64,000 nucleotides of DNA, taken from assembly GCA_902564265.1 (NCBI GenBank), contig CACFAI010000003.1:54115-118114 (forward strand), read 5' to 3'. The position numbers and the translations under genes were made by a program. How positions within the stretch are numbered: the first letter of the stretch is position 1; each line of letters begins with the position of its first letter. The notes beneath the pieces were generated by a model that did no database searches, had not been told where the DNA came from, and was given only the letters and a program-made list of their open reading frames with translations. Below, in pieces: positions 39,363 to 47,627 of this stretch. Source of the stretch: an uncultured Pelagibacteraceae bacterium (GTDB taxonomy: Bacteria; Pseudomonadota; Alphaproteobacteria; Pelagibacterales; Pelagibacteraceae).

Positions 39363-40819
39363 TAAAGGATTTTATCTAAAACTTTTGCTGATGATAAAAC
39401 TCCAGGCACACCAGCACCAGGATGTGTTCCAGCACCAACAAAATATAATCCATCATAAATTTCAGACTTATTGTGAAATCTAAAATAAGCAGATTGTGTA
39501 AATTTTGGTTGAATTGAAAAGCCTGATCCAAATTTTGTGTTAAGATCTTTTTCAAAGTAGTCGGGTGTTAAGTAGAAATCCTCTATTATGTTTTCTCTTA
39601 ATTTTGGAAGTAAATCCTTTTCCATTTTATCAATTACTAAATTTTTAATTTTTTCACCACTTACCGACCAATTTATATTTGATTGATTATTAGGAACTGG
39701 GACTAGAACGTAGAAACAATCGCATCCATCTGGTGCCATCGAATTGTCTGTTGCTGTAGGTCGATGCAGATAATAGCTAATATCATCGTTAAGTTTCTTT
39801 TTATCAAAAATATCATCCAAATGTTCTTTGTATTTGTTACCAAACTTAATTGTGTGGTGAGCGACATTCTTATAAACTTTTTTAGTCCCAAAGTAATAAA
39901 CAAATAAACCCATTGAATAATCCATTCTTTTTCTCTTAAAGTTGAAAAAAAAATTCAGGTCTTTTTTATTTAATAATCTCTCATAGACATCGGGTGGATC
40001 AGCATTACAAACCACATTATTTGCAGAAATTTCATCACCGTTTGCTAATCGAATACCTTTGATTTTTTTTCCATTTGAAATAATTTTGTTTACCTCAAAG
40101 CCTTTTTTTATCTTTATATTTTCCTCATTCATTAACGTTTCAAGACCCTTAATTATATTTCCAGTTCCACCCATCGAGTAATGAATTCCCCATTTCTTTT
40201 CTAAATATAGTATTAAGCCATAAATCGAAGTGGTTGTGAAAGGATTACCACCAACAAGAAGAGGATGCATACTAAGAATTCTTCTAAGTTTTTCGTTTTT
40301 AACATATGAGGAAACAAGAGAATACACAGATTTATAACTTTTTAACTTTAATAAAGATGGAATTTGTTTCATCATGAAAAAAGGTTTCGTAAAGGGAACA
40401 TCTGAAAGTTCTAAATAACCTTTTTCAAAAATTTTTTTAGTGAAATTTACCAGTTTGGTATAACCTTTCAAATCATTTGGAGAAATCGCAGATATTTGTT
40501 TCTCCATGCTTTCATCATTTCCAGAGTAATTGAATTTTGTACCGTCTTCAAAAACGAATTGATACCAAATATCTAAGGGTGTAATATTTAAATAGTTTTT
40601 TGGATCTTTCCCAAATAATTCGAACAACTCATATATTAAATAAGGTGCAGTAATTACTGTCGGTCCAGCATCAAATGAAAACCCGTTCTTTCTAAAAATT
40701 CTAGCTCTACCACCTAAATCATTTTGTTTTTCAATTAAAGTCACTTCGTGGCCTTTTGCTCTTAGCCTAAGAGCTGCGGATATACCACCAAAACCTGAAC
40801 CTATGACTATGGATTTCAT
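39362..40819 (-). CDS. crtI: Phytoene desaturase
   Basis: The 485-residue flavoenzyme opens with IGSGFGGISAALRLRAKGHE and GGRARIFRKNGFSFDAGPTV, and ends with GLYFVGAGTHPGAGVPGVL, all signature segments of bacterial CrtI. It takes phytoene to lycopene. It is the first gene of the crtI-crtB-crtY-blh set, 43 bases after atpF on the same strand, so it may be expressed by read-through from the ATP synthase genes or from a promoter inside atpF. Confidence 0.96.
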   Translation of the reverse strand: MKSIVIGSGFGGISAALRLRAKGHEVTLIEKQNDLGGRARIFRKNGFSFDAGPTVITAPYLIYELFELFGKDPKNYLNITPLDIWYQFVFEDGTKFNYSGNDESMEKQISAISPNDLKGYTKLVNFTKKIFEKGYLELSDVPFTKPFFMMKQIPSLLKLKSYKSVYSLVSSYVKNEKLRRILSMHPLLVGGNPFTTTSIYGLILYLEKKWGIHYSMGGTGNIIKGLETLMNEENIKIKKGFEVNKIISNGKKIKGIRLANGDEISANNVVCNADPPDVYERLLNKKDLNFFFNFKRKRMDYSMGLFVYYFGTKKVYKNVAHHTIKFGNKYKEHLDDIFDKKKLNDDISYYLHRPTATDNSMAPDGCDCFYVLVPVPNNQSNINWSVSGEKIKNLVIDKMEKDLLPKLRENIIEDFYLTPDYFEKDLNTKFGSGFSIQPKFTQSAYFRFHNKSEIYDGLYFVGAGTHPGAGVPGVLSSAKVLDKIL

Positions 40820-40862
40820 AACGATAATTTATATTTTTTTTTTAAAAATGTAAGAATTTATT

Positions 40863-41363
40863 TTAATTTGAGCCAGCTTTTTTTAAAGCATCTTTAGCAT
40901 CTTCTAAATTTTTTTGAAATAAATTCTCGAGCTTCGATTTTTCAATTGAATTTTTAATTAAATTTTCTGAAGCAGAGAATGCAACATCAACTGAAGTATT
41001 TTTAATTTCTCTAACTGCATTATCCTTCATTTGTTTAATTTTGATTAAAGAAAGTTCTTTTTTAATTTGAGCCGAGTTTTCAAACTTAAGCTCTAATTCA
41101 CTTACCATTTTTTCAGAGTCATTTTTTGCTTGATCTATAATTTTTTTACTTTCCTCCTTAGCTGAGGTTAATTTGGATTGAGAGTCTTCTAATAATTTTT
41201 TTGTTTCTATTCTTAACTTTTCACTTTCATTTAATTCATTTTTAATCTCAGAGATTTTTGTGTCTAAAGCCTCATTTATTTTTTTTGGGATCTTAAAATA
41301 AATTAGAACTCCAAAAAAAATAACAAAAGATACAGCAACCCAAAAAGTTGAGTCAAATTCCAT
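40863..41363 (-). CDS. atpF: ATP synthase Fo subunit b
   Basis: The 166-residue protein has one N-terminal helix (FWVAVSFVIFFGVLIYFKIP) followed by a long charged helix with heptads, the layout of subunit b in the peripheral stalk. It overlaps the b' gene by 11 bases. Together with b' it makes the heterodimeric stalk seen in photosynthetic and many alphaproteobacteria. Confidence 0.93.
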   Translation of the reverse strand: MEFDSTFWVAVSFVIFFGVLIYFKIPKKINEALDTKISEIKNELNESEKLRIETKKLLEDSQSKLTSAKEESKKIIDQAKNDSEKMVSELELKFENSAQIKKELSLIKIKQMKDNAVREIKNTSVDVAFSASENLIKNSIEKSKLENLFQKNLEDAKDALKKAGSN

Positions 41364-41940
41364 TTGTGCCCCTATTCAATTTTTTTAGCTCTTCCTCAAC
41401 TAAAGCAGAAACACTACTTTCATTTACATTAGTTCCAATTAATCTTTTTATGACTTCGTTCGTTATATTTGAAGCTATTGAATTTATCTTTTTTGGTGAG
41501 GATAGTTTTAATTCAATTATTTCATTTTCAACATTTTGAATTTCTGAATTTAAATCTTCTTCAAGTTTAATTTTTTTCTTTGTTATTTCAGAAACAACCT
41601 TTTCTCTCGCAGCCAACATCACCTCTTTAGCTTTGTTTTTACTTTTCAAAATTATTTCGTCAAATTCTTTGAGATTTTTTTCGCTTTGTTCCCTTTGTTT
41701 TTCAGCTGTCTCAATATTTTCTAAAATTTGTAATCTTCTCTGTTCTAAGTTTTTACTTATTTTTGGTAAGATAAATTTAGAGAGAACTAAAAAAAGGGTA
41801 CCGAAAGTTATGGTTAACCAAAAAATTTGCGATACCCAAAATTCAGGATCTAATTGAGGCATTCCACCTTTTTCTGCACTTTTCACTGCCACAGTGTAGA
41901 ATGAGAAATAAAAAATATTTATTAAAATAATTTTTTTCAC
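41353..41940 (-). CDS. atpF2: ATP synthase Fo subunit b' (second b subunit)
   Basis: The 195-residue protein has a hydrophobic start that resembles a signal sequence. Then comes GGMPQLDPEFWVSQIFWLTI near residue 25, typical of alphaproteobacterial b' subunits, followed by a long coiled coil. It pairs with b in the stator stalk. It lies 6 bases after atpE and overlaps atpF. Confidence 0.93.
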   Translation of the reverse strand: MKKIILINIFYFSFYTVAVKSAEKGGMPQLDPEFWVSQIFWLTITFGTLFLVLSKFILPKISKNLEQRRLQILENIETAEKQREQSEKNLKEFDEIILKSKNKAKEVMLAAREKVVSEITKKKIKLEEDLNSEIQNVENEIIELKLSSPKKINSIASNITNEVIKRLIGTNVNESSVSALVEEELKKLNRGTNGI

Positions 41941-41946
41941 AATTCT

Positions 41947-42174
41947 TTAAAAAGCAAATAAAATTATCAAAGCCACAACAAGCCCAAATAACCCAGTGGC
42001 TTCAGCTAACGCGAAACCTAAAAGTAAATTTGGAAATTGTTTTTGAGCTGCAGATGGATTTCTCATAGCGCCAGATAGATAGTTACCAAAAATTATACCT
42101 ATTCCTACCCCTGCTCCTGCTAAAGCAATTGCCGCTAGTCCTGCTCCAATCATTTTTGCTGCTTCTAACTCCAT
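41947..42174 (-). CDS. atpE: ATP synthase Fo subunit c
   Basis: The 75-residue hairpin protein has the glycine-rich first helix and the second helix with FALAEATGLFGLV, where Glu58 is the proton carrier. The residues next to Glu58 (no Gln/Ser Na+ set visible) suggest a proton rather than a sodium ring. It forms the rotating c ring. Confidence 0.97.
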   Translation of the reverse strand: MELEAAKMIGAGLAAIALAGAGVGIGIIFGNYLSGAMRNPSAAQKQFPNLLLGFALAEATGLFGLVVALIILFAF

Positions 42175-42190
42175 ATTATCCTCCTTATGA

Positions 42191-42925
42191 TTAATGGTGT
42201 AAATTTAATGCATCATTTAAATAAATGCATGTTAAAATTGCAAAAACATAAGCTTGAAGAAAAGCAACCAATATCTCCAAACCTGTTAGTGCAACTGAAA
42301 AACTCAGTGGAAGTATTCCACCGACAATTCCAAGACTTACTACAAAGCCTCCGAATACTTTCATCATTGTATGTCCCGCCATCATATTCGCAAATAGCCG
42401 TACAGATAAACTAATGGGTCTACTTAAATAAGAAATAATTTCTATAACTACTATTAGTGGTAGTAAGACAACCGGCACTCCACTGGGGACAAAAAGTTTT
42501 AAGTATCCAAATCCATGTTTTATAAATCCAATGATTGTCACCCCAATGAAAATAAATGCTGCTAAAACAAATGTTACAATTATGTGGCTTGTTACTGTAA
42601 ATGAGTAGGGTATCATACCGAACATGTTACAAAAAAGAACAAACATGAAAAGTGAAAATATAAATGAAAAATATGGTTTAGCTTTGGAGCCAGCTGTATC
42701 ACTTATCATTTTAGACACAAATGTATAGCTAAGTTCTGAGAGTAATTGTATTTTATCAGGAATTAAATTTTTCTTCTGCGCTCCTAAATTGAAAATTATC
42801 AATATTGCTAATGAGCTTATGACCATAAATAAACTTGCGTTAGTAAAGGATAAATCTATTTCACCTATTTTTATTTCTGGACCAATTCTATAAACGTTAA
42901 ATTGGTACATTGGATTTGCTGCCAT
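42191..42925 (-). CDS. atpB: ATP synthase Fo subunit a
   Basis: The 244-residue membrane protein has SLSVRLFANMMAGHTMMKVF near residue 172, with the essential Arg, and LVAFLQAYVFAILTCIYLND at the C-terminus. It provides the proton half-channels facing the c ring. It sits 4 bases after atpI and 16 bases before atpE. Confidence 0.97.
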   Translation of the reverse strand: MAANPMYQFNVYRIGPEIKIGEIDLSFTNASLFMVISSLAILIIFNLGAQKKNLIPDKIQLLSELSYTFVSKMISDTAGSKAKPYFSFIFSLFMFVLFCNMFGMIPYSFTVTSHIIVTFVLAAFIFIGVTIIGFIKHGFGYLKLFVPSGVPVVLLPLIVVIEIISYLSRPISLSVRLFANMMAGHTMMKVFGGFVVSLGIVGGILPLSFSVALTGLEILVAFLQAYVFAILTCIYLNDALNLHH

Positions 42926-42929
42926 AAAA

Positions 42930-43196
42930 TCAATTCTGTAGTTTTTTTGCCGACCTTATTACATTTAATATACCCGCAACTACGCCCACAAAAAAAAATA
43001 TTATTATTAACCATGGTTTAGTATCAAACCAATTATCTAAAATAAACCCTATAATTGTCCCTACTAATACAGCCGCTACTAATTCAGTGCTCAATTTGAA
43101 AGCTTGTCCGATATTGGACGTTTGTGGATTTTCTTTTTCTACTTTTAACTTTCTACGTGCATTTTTTAAGCGATCTTTTAGCTCTTCTTTACCCAT
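42930..43196 (-). CDS. atpI: AtpI/AtpZ family protein
   Basis: The 88-residue protein has two helices preceded by a charged N-terminus. LVAAVLVGTIIGFILDNWF and KPWLIIIFFFVGVVAGILNV fit the AtpI/AtpZ family that precedes Fo genes and helps c-ring assembly or ion import. It starts directly after the smc stop codon. Confidence 0.85.
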   Translation of the reverse strand: MGKEELKDRLKNARRKLKVEKENPQTSNIGQAFKLSTELVAAVLVGTIIGFILDNWFDTKPWLIIIFFFVGVVAGILNVIRSAKKLQN

Positions 43197-45593
43197 CTAA
43201 GCAACCATGCTCTCAGCTTTTTCAAGGTCGACTGAAACTAACTGGCTTATGCCTTTCTCTGGCATGGTTACACCATAAAGCCTGTTCATTTTTGACATGG
43301 TAAGTGCGTGATGGGTAACAATAATAAATTTTGTTTTAGTAATTTTTATGAGTTCATCCAAGAGATTACAAAAACGAGTTACGTTCGCGTCATCTAAAGG
43401 GGCGTCTACTTCATCAAGAACACATATTGGCGAAGGGTTAGTTAAGAAAACTGCAAAGATTAAAGATAAAGCAGTCAGCGCTTGCTCTCCACCTGAAAGA
43501 AGAGTTATTGACTGAAGTCTTTTTCCTGGAGGACTTACCAACATCTCTAAACCTGCATCAAGTGGATCATCAGAGTCAACTAATTCTAGTTTCGCACTTC
43601 CACCATTAAATAATTTTGTATAAACTTCATTAAACTTTCTATTAACTTTTTCAAAAGCCTCAAGGAGTCTTTCTCGTCCTTTTTGATTAAGTTCATTAAT
43701 ACTTTCCTTAAGTTTAACAATGGCTGTAACTAAATCTGATCGGTCTTTTTCCATTTTTTTAATTTCAATCTCAAATTTGCTTGTTTCTTCATCTGCTCTT
43801 AGATTTACTGATCCTAGTTTGTCTCTCTCTCTTTTCTTTTCATCAAGCAATTCCTCTTGCGTGAGTGCATCTGGTAGATCACTTTGATCTATCAAGTTTG
43901 AGAATTCAAAAACATCTTTTTCAGCAAGATTTAATTCATTTTCAATTCTCTCTAACAAATCAATTCTTCTTTTTGACAGACCATCAATTGTTGCTGTTGA
44001 ACTCGCTTTTCTCTCTCTGATTTCTATAGAATTTTCTCTAATCTCAGAAAGCTCAAGATTTAGGGCGTTAGATTTTTTATCTGATATTTCAATTAATTTT
44101 TCATTCTCTTCTTTCTCAATTTCAGAAAGTCTTAAATTTTCAGTAAGCTGCCCTTTTTTTTCTGCTTGAGTGTTTGGTTTATTTTCTAAAAGATTTAATT
44201 GACTAGATGATTTTTGTCTTCTTTCATTTAGTTGTTTTATTGATTTGTCAGAATTTTCAAGTAGGTTTTTCCAACTTTCAATTTCAGTATCAATAATTTT
44301 TATTCTTTCTTTTCTTTTGATTGAATCATTTTTTATATTTTGGTTTTTGCTATAGCTTTCAGCATATTCTTCAATTATGTTTTTACATTCTTCAATAGCT
44401 TTTATGGCATCATTATTTTGGTTTTGACTAATTAAATTTTTTACATTTTCAAGATTATTTTTAAGTTTATCTTTTACAGAAAAAAGGTCATCATTAGATT
44501 TTTTTTCAGTATCGTAATATTTTGTATCAATATTAATTAAATCATTTTTTTCCTCTTTTAATCTTTTTTCATTTGAATTAGCATCAATCGTAATACTTTT
44601 TTCTCTATCCAAATCATTATCTATTTCAACAAGACTATTTTTAAAATTTTCAATTTCTCTTTGTATCCTATCATTTTCCTCATCTAAACTTTTGAGTTCC
44701 AAGTTTAGTCTTTGGATTTTAGAAAGTATTTCAAAATTCTTTTCTTTAATGGGGGTGTTTTTTGCACTTTCACTTTCTATATTTTTTTCAATTTCATTAA
44801 TTTTATTTGTAATATTTTCAAATTCTTGATCAGAGTCTTTATTAATCTCTTTTTCTAAGGTAATTTCCTTATCTATCTCCTGCAATTTAAGAAAATATAA
44901 ACCTGCTTCAATTTTTTTTATTTCCTCTGAAATCATCTTATATTTTCCAGCTTCTTCTGCTTGTTTTTGTAAATTTGCTAATTGTTTCTCTTGTTGTCTT
45001 CTTAATTCATCTGCTCTTTTTAAATTATTTTCTGCAGCGTTTAATCTTACTTCAGCTTCATGTCTTCTAGCATGTAAACCAGAAATTCCCGCAGCCTCCT
45101 CAAGGATTGCTCGTCTATCACTCGGTTTTGCTGTAACTAACGACCCAATTCTACCTTGGCTTATTAATGATGGAGAGTGAGCTCCAGTTGAAAGGTCGGC
45201 AAAAAACATTTGAGCATCTTTTGCTCTCACCTCTTTTCCATTTATATGAAACTTTGATCCTTTGTCTTTTTCAATCTTTCTTCTAATTTCTATTTCAGGA
45301 ATATTTTTATAATTATGTGATCCTAGACTTCCATCATTCGATAGATTTACAATTACCTCAGCTATATTTTTGGAAGGTTTATTTGAAGTACCCGAGAAAA
45401 TTACATCTTCCATACCTGAGCCCCTCATACTCTTTGCTGATGTTTCACCCATACACCATCTTAAGGACTCAACAATATTTGATTTACCACATCCGTTTGG
45501 ACCAACTATCCCAGTTAGACCATCTTCAATAAGTAAACTTGTTTTATCGGCAAAAGATTTAAAACCGTTTAATTGAATTTTTTTAAATTCCAT
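43197..45593 (-). CDS. smc: SMC-type chromosome segregation ATPase, short, no hinge seen
   Basis: The protein has 798 residues. The N-terminal head has GPNGCGKS at 31-38 and the C-terminal head has LLSGGEQALTALSL from about 698 and PICVLDEVDAP near 722. FKSFADKT and SLISQGRIGSLV support SMC rather than RecN or Rad50. Between the heads there are only about 420 residues, nearly all charged coiled coil, compared with two arms plus a 150-residue hinge in usual SMCs of about 1150 residues. I find neither the Gly-rich hinge nor a Rad50-type CxxC hook. It sits between dsbA-like and atpI with no gap. Confidence 0.9.
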   Translation of the reverse strand: MEFKKIQLNGFKSFADKTSLLIEDGLTGIVGPNGCGKSNIVESLRWCMGETSAKSMRGSGMEDVIFSGTSNKPSKNIAEVIVNLSNDGSLGSHNYKNIPEIEIRRKIEKDKGSKFHINGKEVRAKDAQMFFADLSTGAHSPSLISQGRIGSLVTAKPSDRRAILEEAAGISGLHARRHEAEVRLNAAENNLKRADELRRQQEKQLANLQKQAEEAGKYKMISEEIKKIEAGLYFLKLQEIDKEITLEKEINKDSDQEFENITNKINEIEKNIESESAKNTPIKEKNFEILSKIQRLNLELKSLDEENDRIQREIENFKNSLVEIDNDLDREKSITIDANSNEKRLKEEKNDLINIDTKYYDTEKKSNDDLFSVKDKLKNNLENVKNLISQNQNNDAIKAIEECKNIIEEYAESYSKNQNIKNDSIKRKERIKIIDTEIESWKNLLENSDKSIKQLNERRQKSSSQLNLLENKPNTQAEKKGQLTENLRLSEIEKEENEKLIEISDKKSNALNLELSEIRENSIEIRERKASSTATIDGLSKRRIDLLERIENELNLAEKDVFEFSNLIDQSDLPDALTQEELLDEKKRERDKLGSVNLRADEETSKFEIEIKKMEKDRSDLVTAIVKLKESINELNQKGRERLLEAFEKVNRKFNEVYTKLFNGGSAKLELVDSDDPLDAGLEMLVSPPGKRLQSITLLSGGEQALTALSLIFAVFLTNPSPICVLDEVDAPLDDANVTRFCNLLDELIKITKTKFIIVTHHALTMSKMNRLYGVTMPEKGISQLVSVDLEKAESMVA

Positions 45594-45600
45594 TAAGGAA

Positions 45601-46179
45601 TTATAACAGTTTTTCTATGGCTTTTTTTAAATTTTTAAACGATAGCGTTTTTTCAAACTTTTGGTTATTCAAAATGAGTGTAGGAGTTGCATTTATATCA
45701 AATTCTTTTACACCTTCGATTCGTTCGTTTAAGATAAAGGCTTCCAATTCATTATTTGAAAAGCATTTATTCTCATCTAAAGGTTTATCGAAAGACTTTA
45801 TCACAGAAGATAGATTTGAATTAAGCTCCTCTATAGTGGAACCTTTGGCCCATTTCTTCTGATTTGAATATAAAAAATGTAATAAGTCTGATTTACCATC
45901 GTTGCTACAGTGAGCTAATTTGGAAGCATTTAAAGCCGCCATGTCTAAAGGAAAACTTCTAAATTCAATATTTATAACACCAGTATCTATAAATTCTTTT
46001 TTTAATTTTGGATAAACATCGTTGTGGAAATCTGCACAGTGTGAACAAGTAAGAGACTCATAAATTATTAGTTTAATTTTTGCGTCTTTTTTACCTTCAA
46101 TTATTGGCTTGAATGAAGATGCATAAATATTTGTTTGCAATAGAACAAAAATTATTAGTACAAAAATCTTCTTAATCAT
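45601..46179 (-). CDS. DsbA-family thiol-disulfide oxidoreductase
   Basis: With the start at 46179 the protein begins with a signal peptide of about 20 residues, then a thioredoxin fold with ESLTCSHCADFH (CSHC at 45-48) and NATPTLILNNQ, the cis-Pro loop. It is a periplasmic dithiol oxidase or isomerase of the DsbA/thioredoxin_4 group. The longer frame to 46203 would put eight residues before the signal peptide and is less likely. The ATG overlaps the stop of the DciA gene by 8 bases. Confidence 0.9.
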   Translation of the reverse strand: MIKKIFVLIIFVLLQTNIYASSFKPIIEGKKDAKIKLIIYESLTCSHCADFHNDVYPKLKKEFIDTGVINIEFRSFPLDMAALNASKLAHCSNDGKSDLLHFLYSNQKKWAKGSTIEELNSNLSSVIKSFDKPLDENKCFSNNELEAFILNERIEGVKEFDINATPTLILNNQKFEKTLSFKNLKKAIEKLL

Positions 46180-46639
46180 TTTTTTCTCTATACACTTTAG
46201 CAAATTCTTTTAAAGAATTTTCAATTTTTTTATTTTTAATTTCTCCTAAATTAATTTTGGAACTATATTTTTTAAGGTTTTTTTTTTTTTCATCAGTCCT
46301 ATCAAATGTATATACTTTTAATGACGAAATTAAATCGTATCCAAAAAAAGAATTAATCTTATCTATTATATTTTTTTTCGAATACTCTAATTCGACCTCG
46401 TGACCTCTTTTAACCATGACTTCCAATACCGATTTTCTAAACTTGTTAGAACTCAAATATTTTTTTGGATAACTTATAGAAAATAGCTCATCACCCACAA
46501 ACATTCTCCAATTTTCTATAAGTTCAGAATAAACTTCCCCTTTTTGCTTTAACAATTTTTTTACTTTTGTGGGTAAAGTATCTTTAAAGGATCTTAATCC
46601 TTGAATGACTTTAGATCTCTGATTAGAATTAAAATTCAT
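46172..46639 (-). CDS. dciA: DciA-like protein (DUF721)
   Basis: The protein of about 155 residues has WRMFVGDELFSISYPKKYLS followed by a strand with VLEVMVKRGHEVELEYSK and INSFFGYDLISSLKV, the DUF721/DciA pattern. DciA loads the replicative helicase in bacteria without DnaC. The start is taken as ATG 46639, which shares the four bases CATG with the mutY start on the other strand. A TTG two codons upstream also exists. The Lys-rich C-terminus contains a run of 13 A (46278-46290 on the complementary strand). Confidence 0.8.
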   Translation of the reverse strand: MNFNSNQRSKVIQGLRSFKDTLPTKVKKLLKQKGEVYSELIENWRMFVGDELFSISYPKKYLSSNKFRKSVLEVMVKRGHEVELEYSKKNIIDKINSFFGYDLISSLKVYTFDRTDEKKKNLKKYSSKINLGEIKNKKIENSLKEFAKVYREKND

Positions 46640-47627
46640 GAACAAATCAACTATATCAAAAAAAATTTTATTTTGGTACGATAATAATAAGAGAATTCTA
46701 CCATGGAGAAAAAATACTTCTAAGGAACAAAAACTTTATTTTACTTTACTTAGTGAGTTTATGTTGCAACAAACCCAAGTTTCAACCGTCATTCCTTATT
46801 TTAAAAGATTTGTGCAAAAAATTCCAAATTTTAAAAAATTGTCCAAAACAAATGACCAAACACTAATGAAGTTGTGGGAAGGACTGGGTTACTACTCTAG
46901 AGCCAGAAATCTAAAAAAATCTGCGATAATGATTGTTAGTAAATTTGGTGGAATTTTACCATCTAATTTTGAAGATTTAAAATCTTTGCCTGGAGTTGGT
47001 GACTATACATCAACTGCAGTAATGGCTATTGCCTTCAATCAAAAATTTATTCCTTTGGATGGAAATGTTGAAAGAATTCTTAAAAGAGTTTTATATCTTA
47101 GAAGTGATAAAGATATATCAAAAGAAAATATGCAAATTTCAAAAAATTTTTTTGGTTTATCAGAAAGAGCAAGTGATTATGCACAAGCTATTATGGAATT
47201 AGGTGCTTTAGTATGCAGACCTACCTCTCCATTATGCGAGAAGTGTCCCATAAGTATAAATTGTATTTCATATAAACGAAAAGATTTTTCCTTAATAAAA
47301 AAAATAAAAAGAAATAAGACCAAATATTTTGAGGCGAATATTTATATGAATGAAAATAAAATGTTGTTGGTTAGAAACAATAAGTTTAACTTTCTTAAAA
47401 ATTTATTAATCTTTCCGATGAACGAAATAGATAAATCAAAATTTAACTCTTCACCAAAAGTAAAAACAAAAATTAAGATATCTAATATAGATATGAACAT
47501 TGTAATTAATAAAAATAAAATTAAATCAACGAAAAAGGGTGTAATTTTAAACCGAAAGAATATAGCAAGTGAAGTAATACCATCTTTTACAAAAAAATTA
47601 TTTAGAGTAGCTTCAAGTAATGTATGA
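46638..47627 (+). CDS. mutY: A/G-specific adenine DNA glycosylase
   Basis: The 329-residue protein has LPWRKN near residue 21, SEFMLQQTQVSTVIPYF with catalytic Glu40, the helix-hairpin-helix SLPGVGDYTSTAV near 116, LDGNVERIL with Asp141, and the iron-sulfur ligands C-x6-C-x2-C-x5-C in VCRPTSPLCEKCPISINC. It removes adenine opposite 8-oxoguanine. The C-terminal recognition domain is short and divergent. The start codon overlaps the dciA start on the opposite strand. Confidence 0.95.
   Translation: MNKSTISKKILFWYDNNKRILPWRKNTSKEQKLYFTLLSEFMLQQTQVSTVIPYFKRFVQKIPNFKKLSKTNDQTLMKLWEGLGYYSRARNLKKSAIMIVSKFGGILPSNFEDLKSLPGVGDYTSTAVMAIAFNQKFIPLDGNVERILKRVLYLRSDKDISKENMQISKNFFGLSERASDYAQAIMELGALVCRPTSPLCEKCPISINCISYKRKDFSLIKKIKRNKTKYFEANIYMNENKMLLVRNNKFNFLKNLLIFPMNEIDKSKFNSSPKVKTKIKISNIDMNIVINKNKIKSTKKGVILNRKNIASEVIPSFTKKLFRVASSNV

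Noticed and set aside
45317..45576. Two overlapping plus-strand open frames inside smc
   Set aside because: Both are antisense to the conserved SMC N-terminal head and carry no signature.
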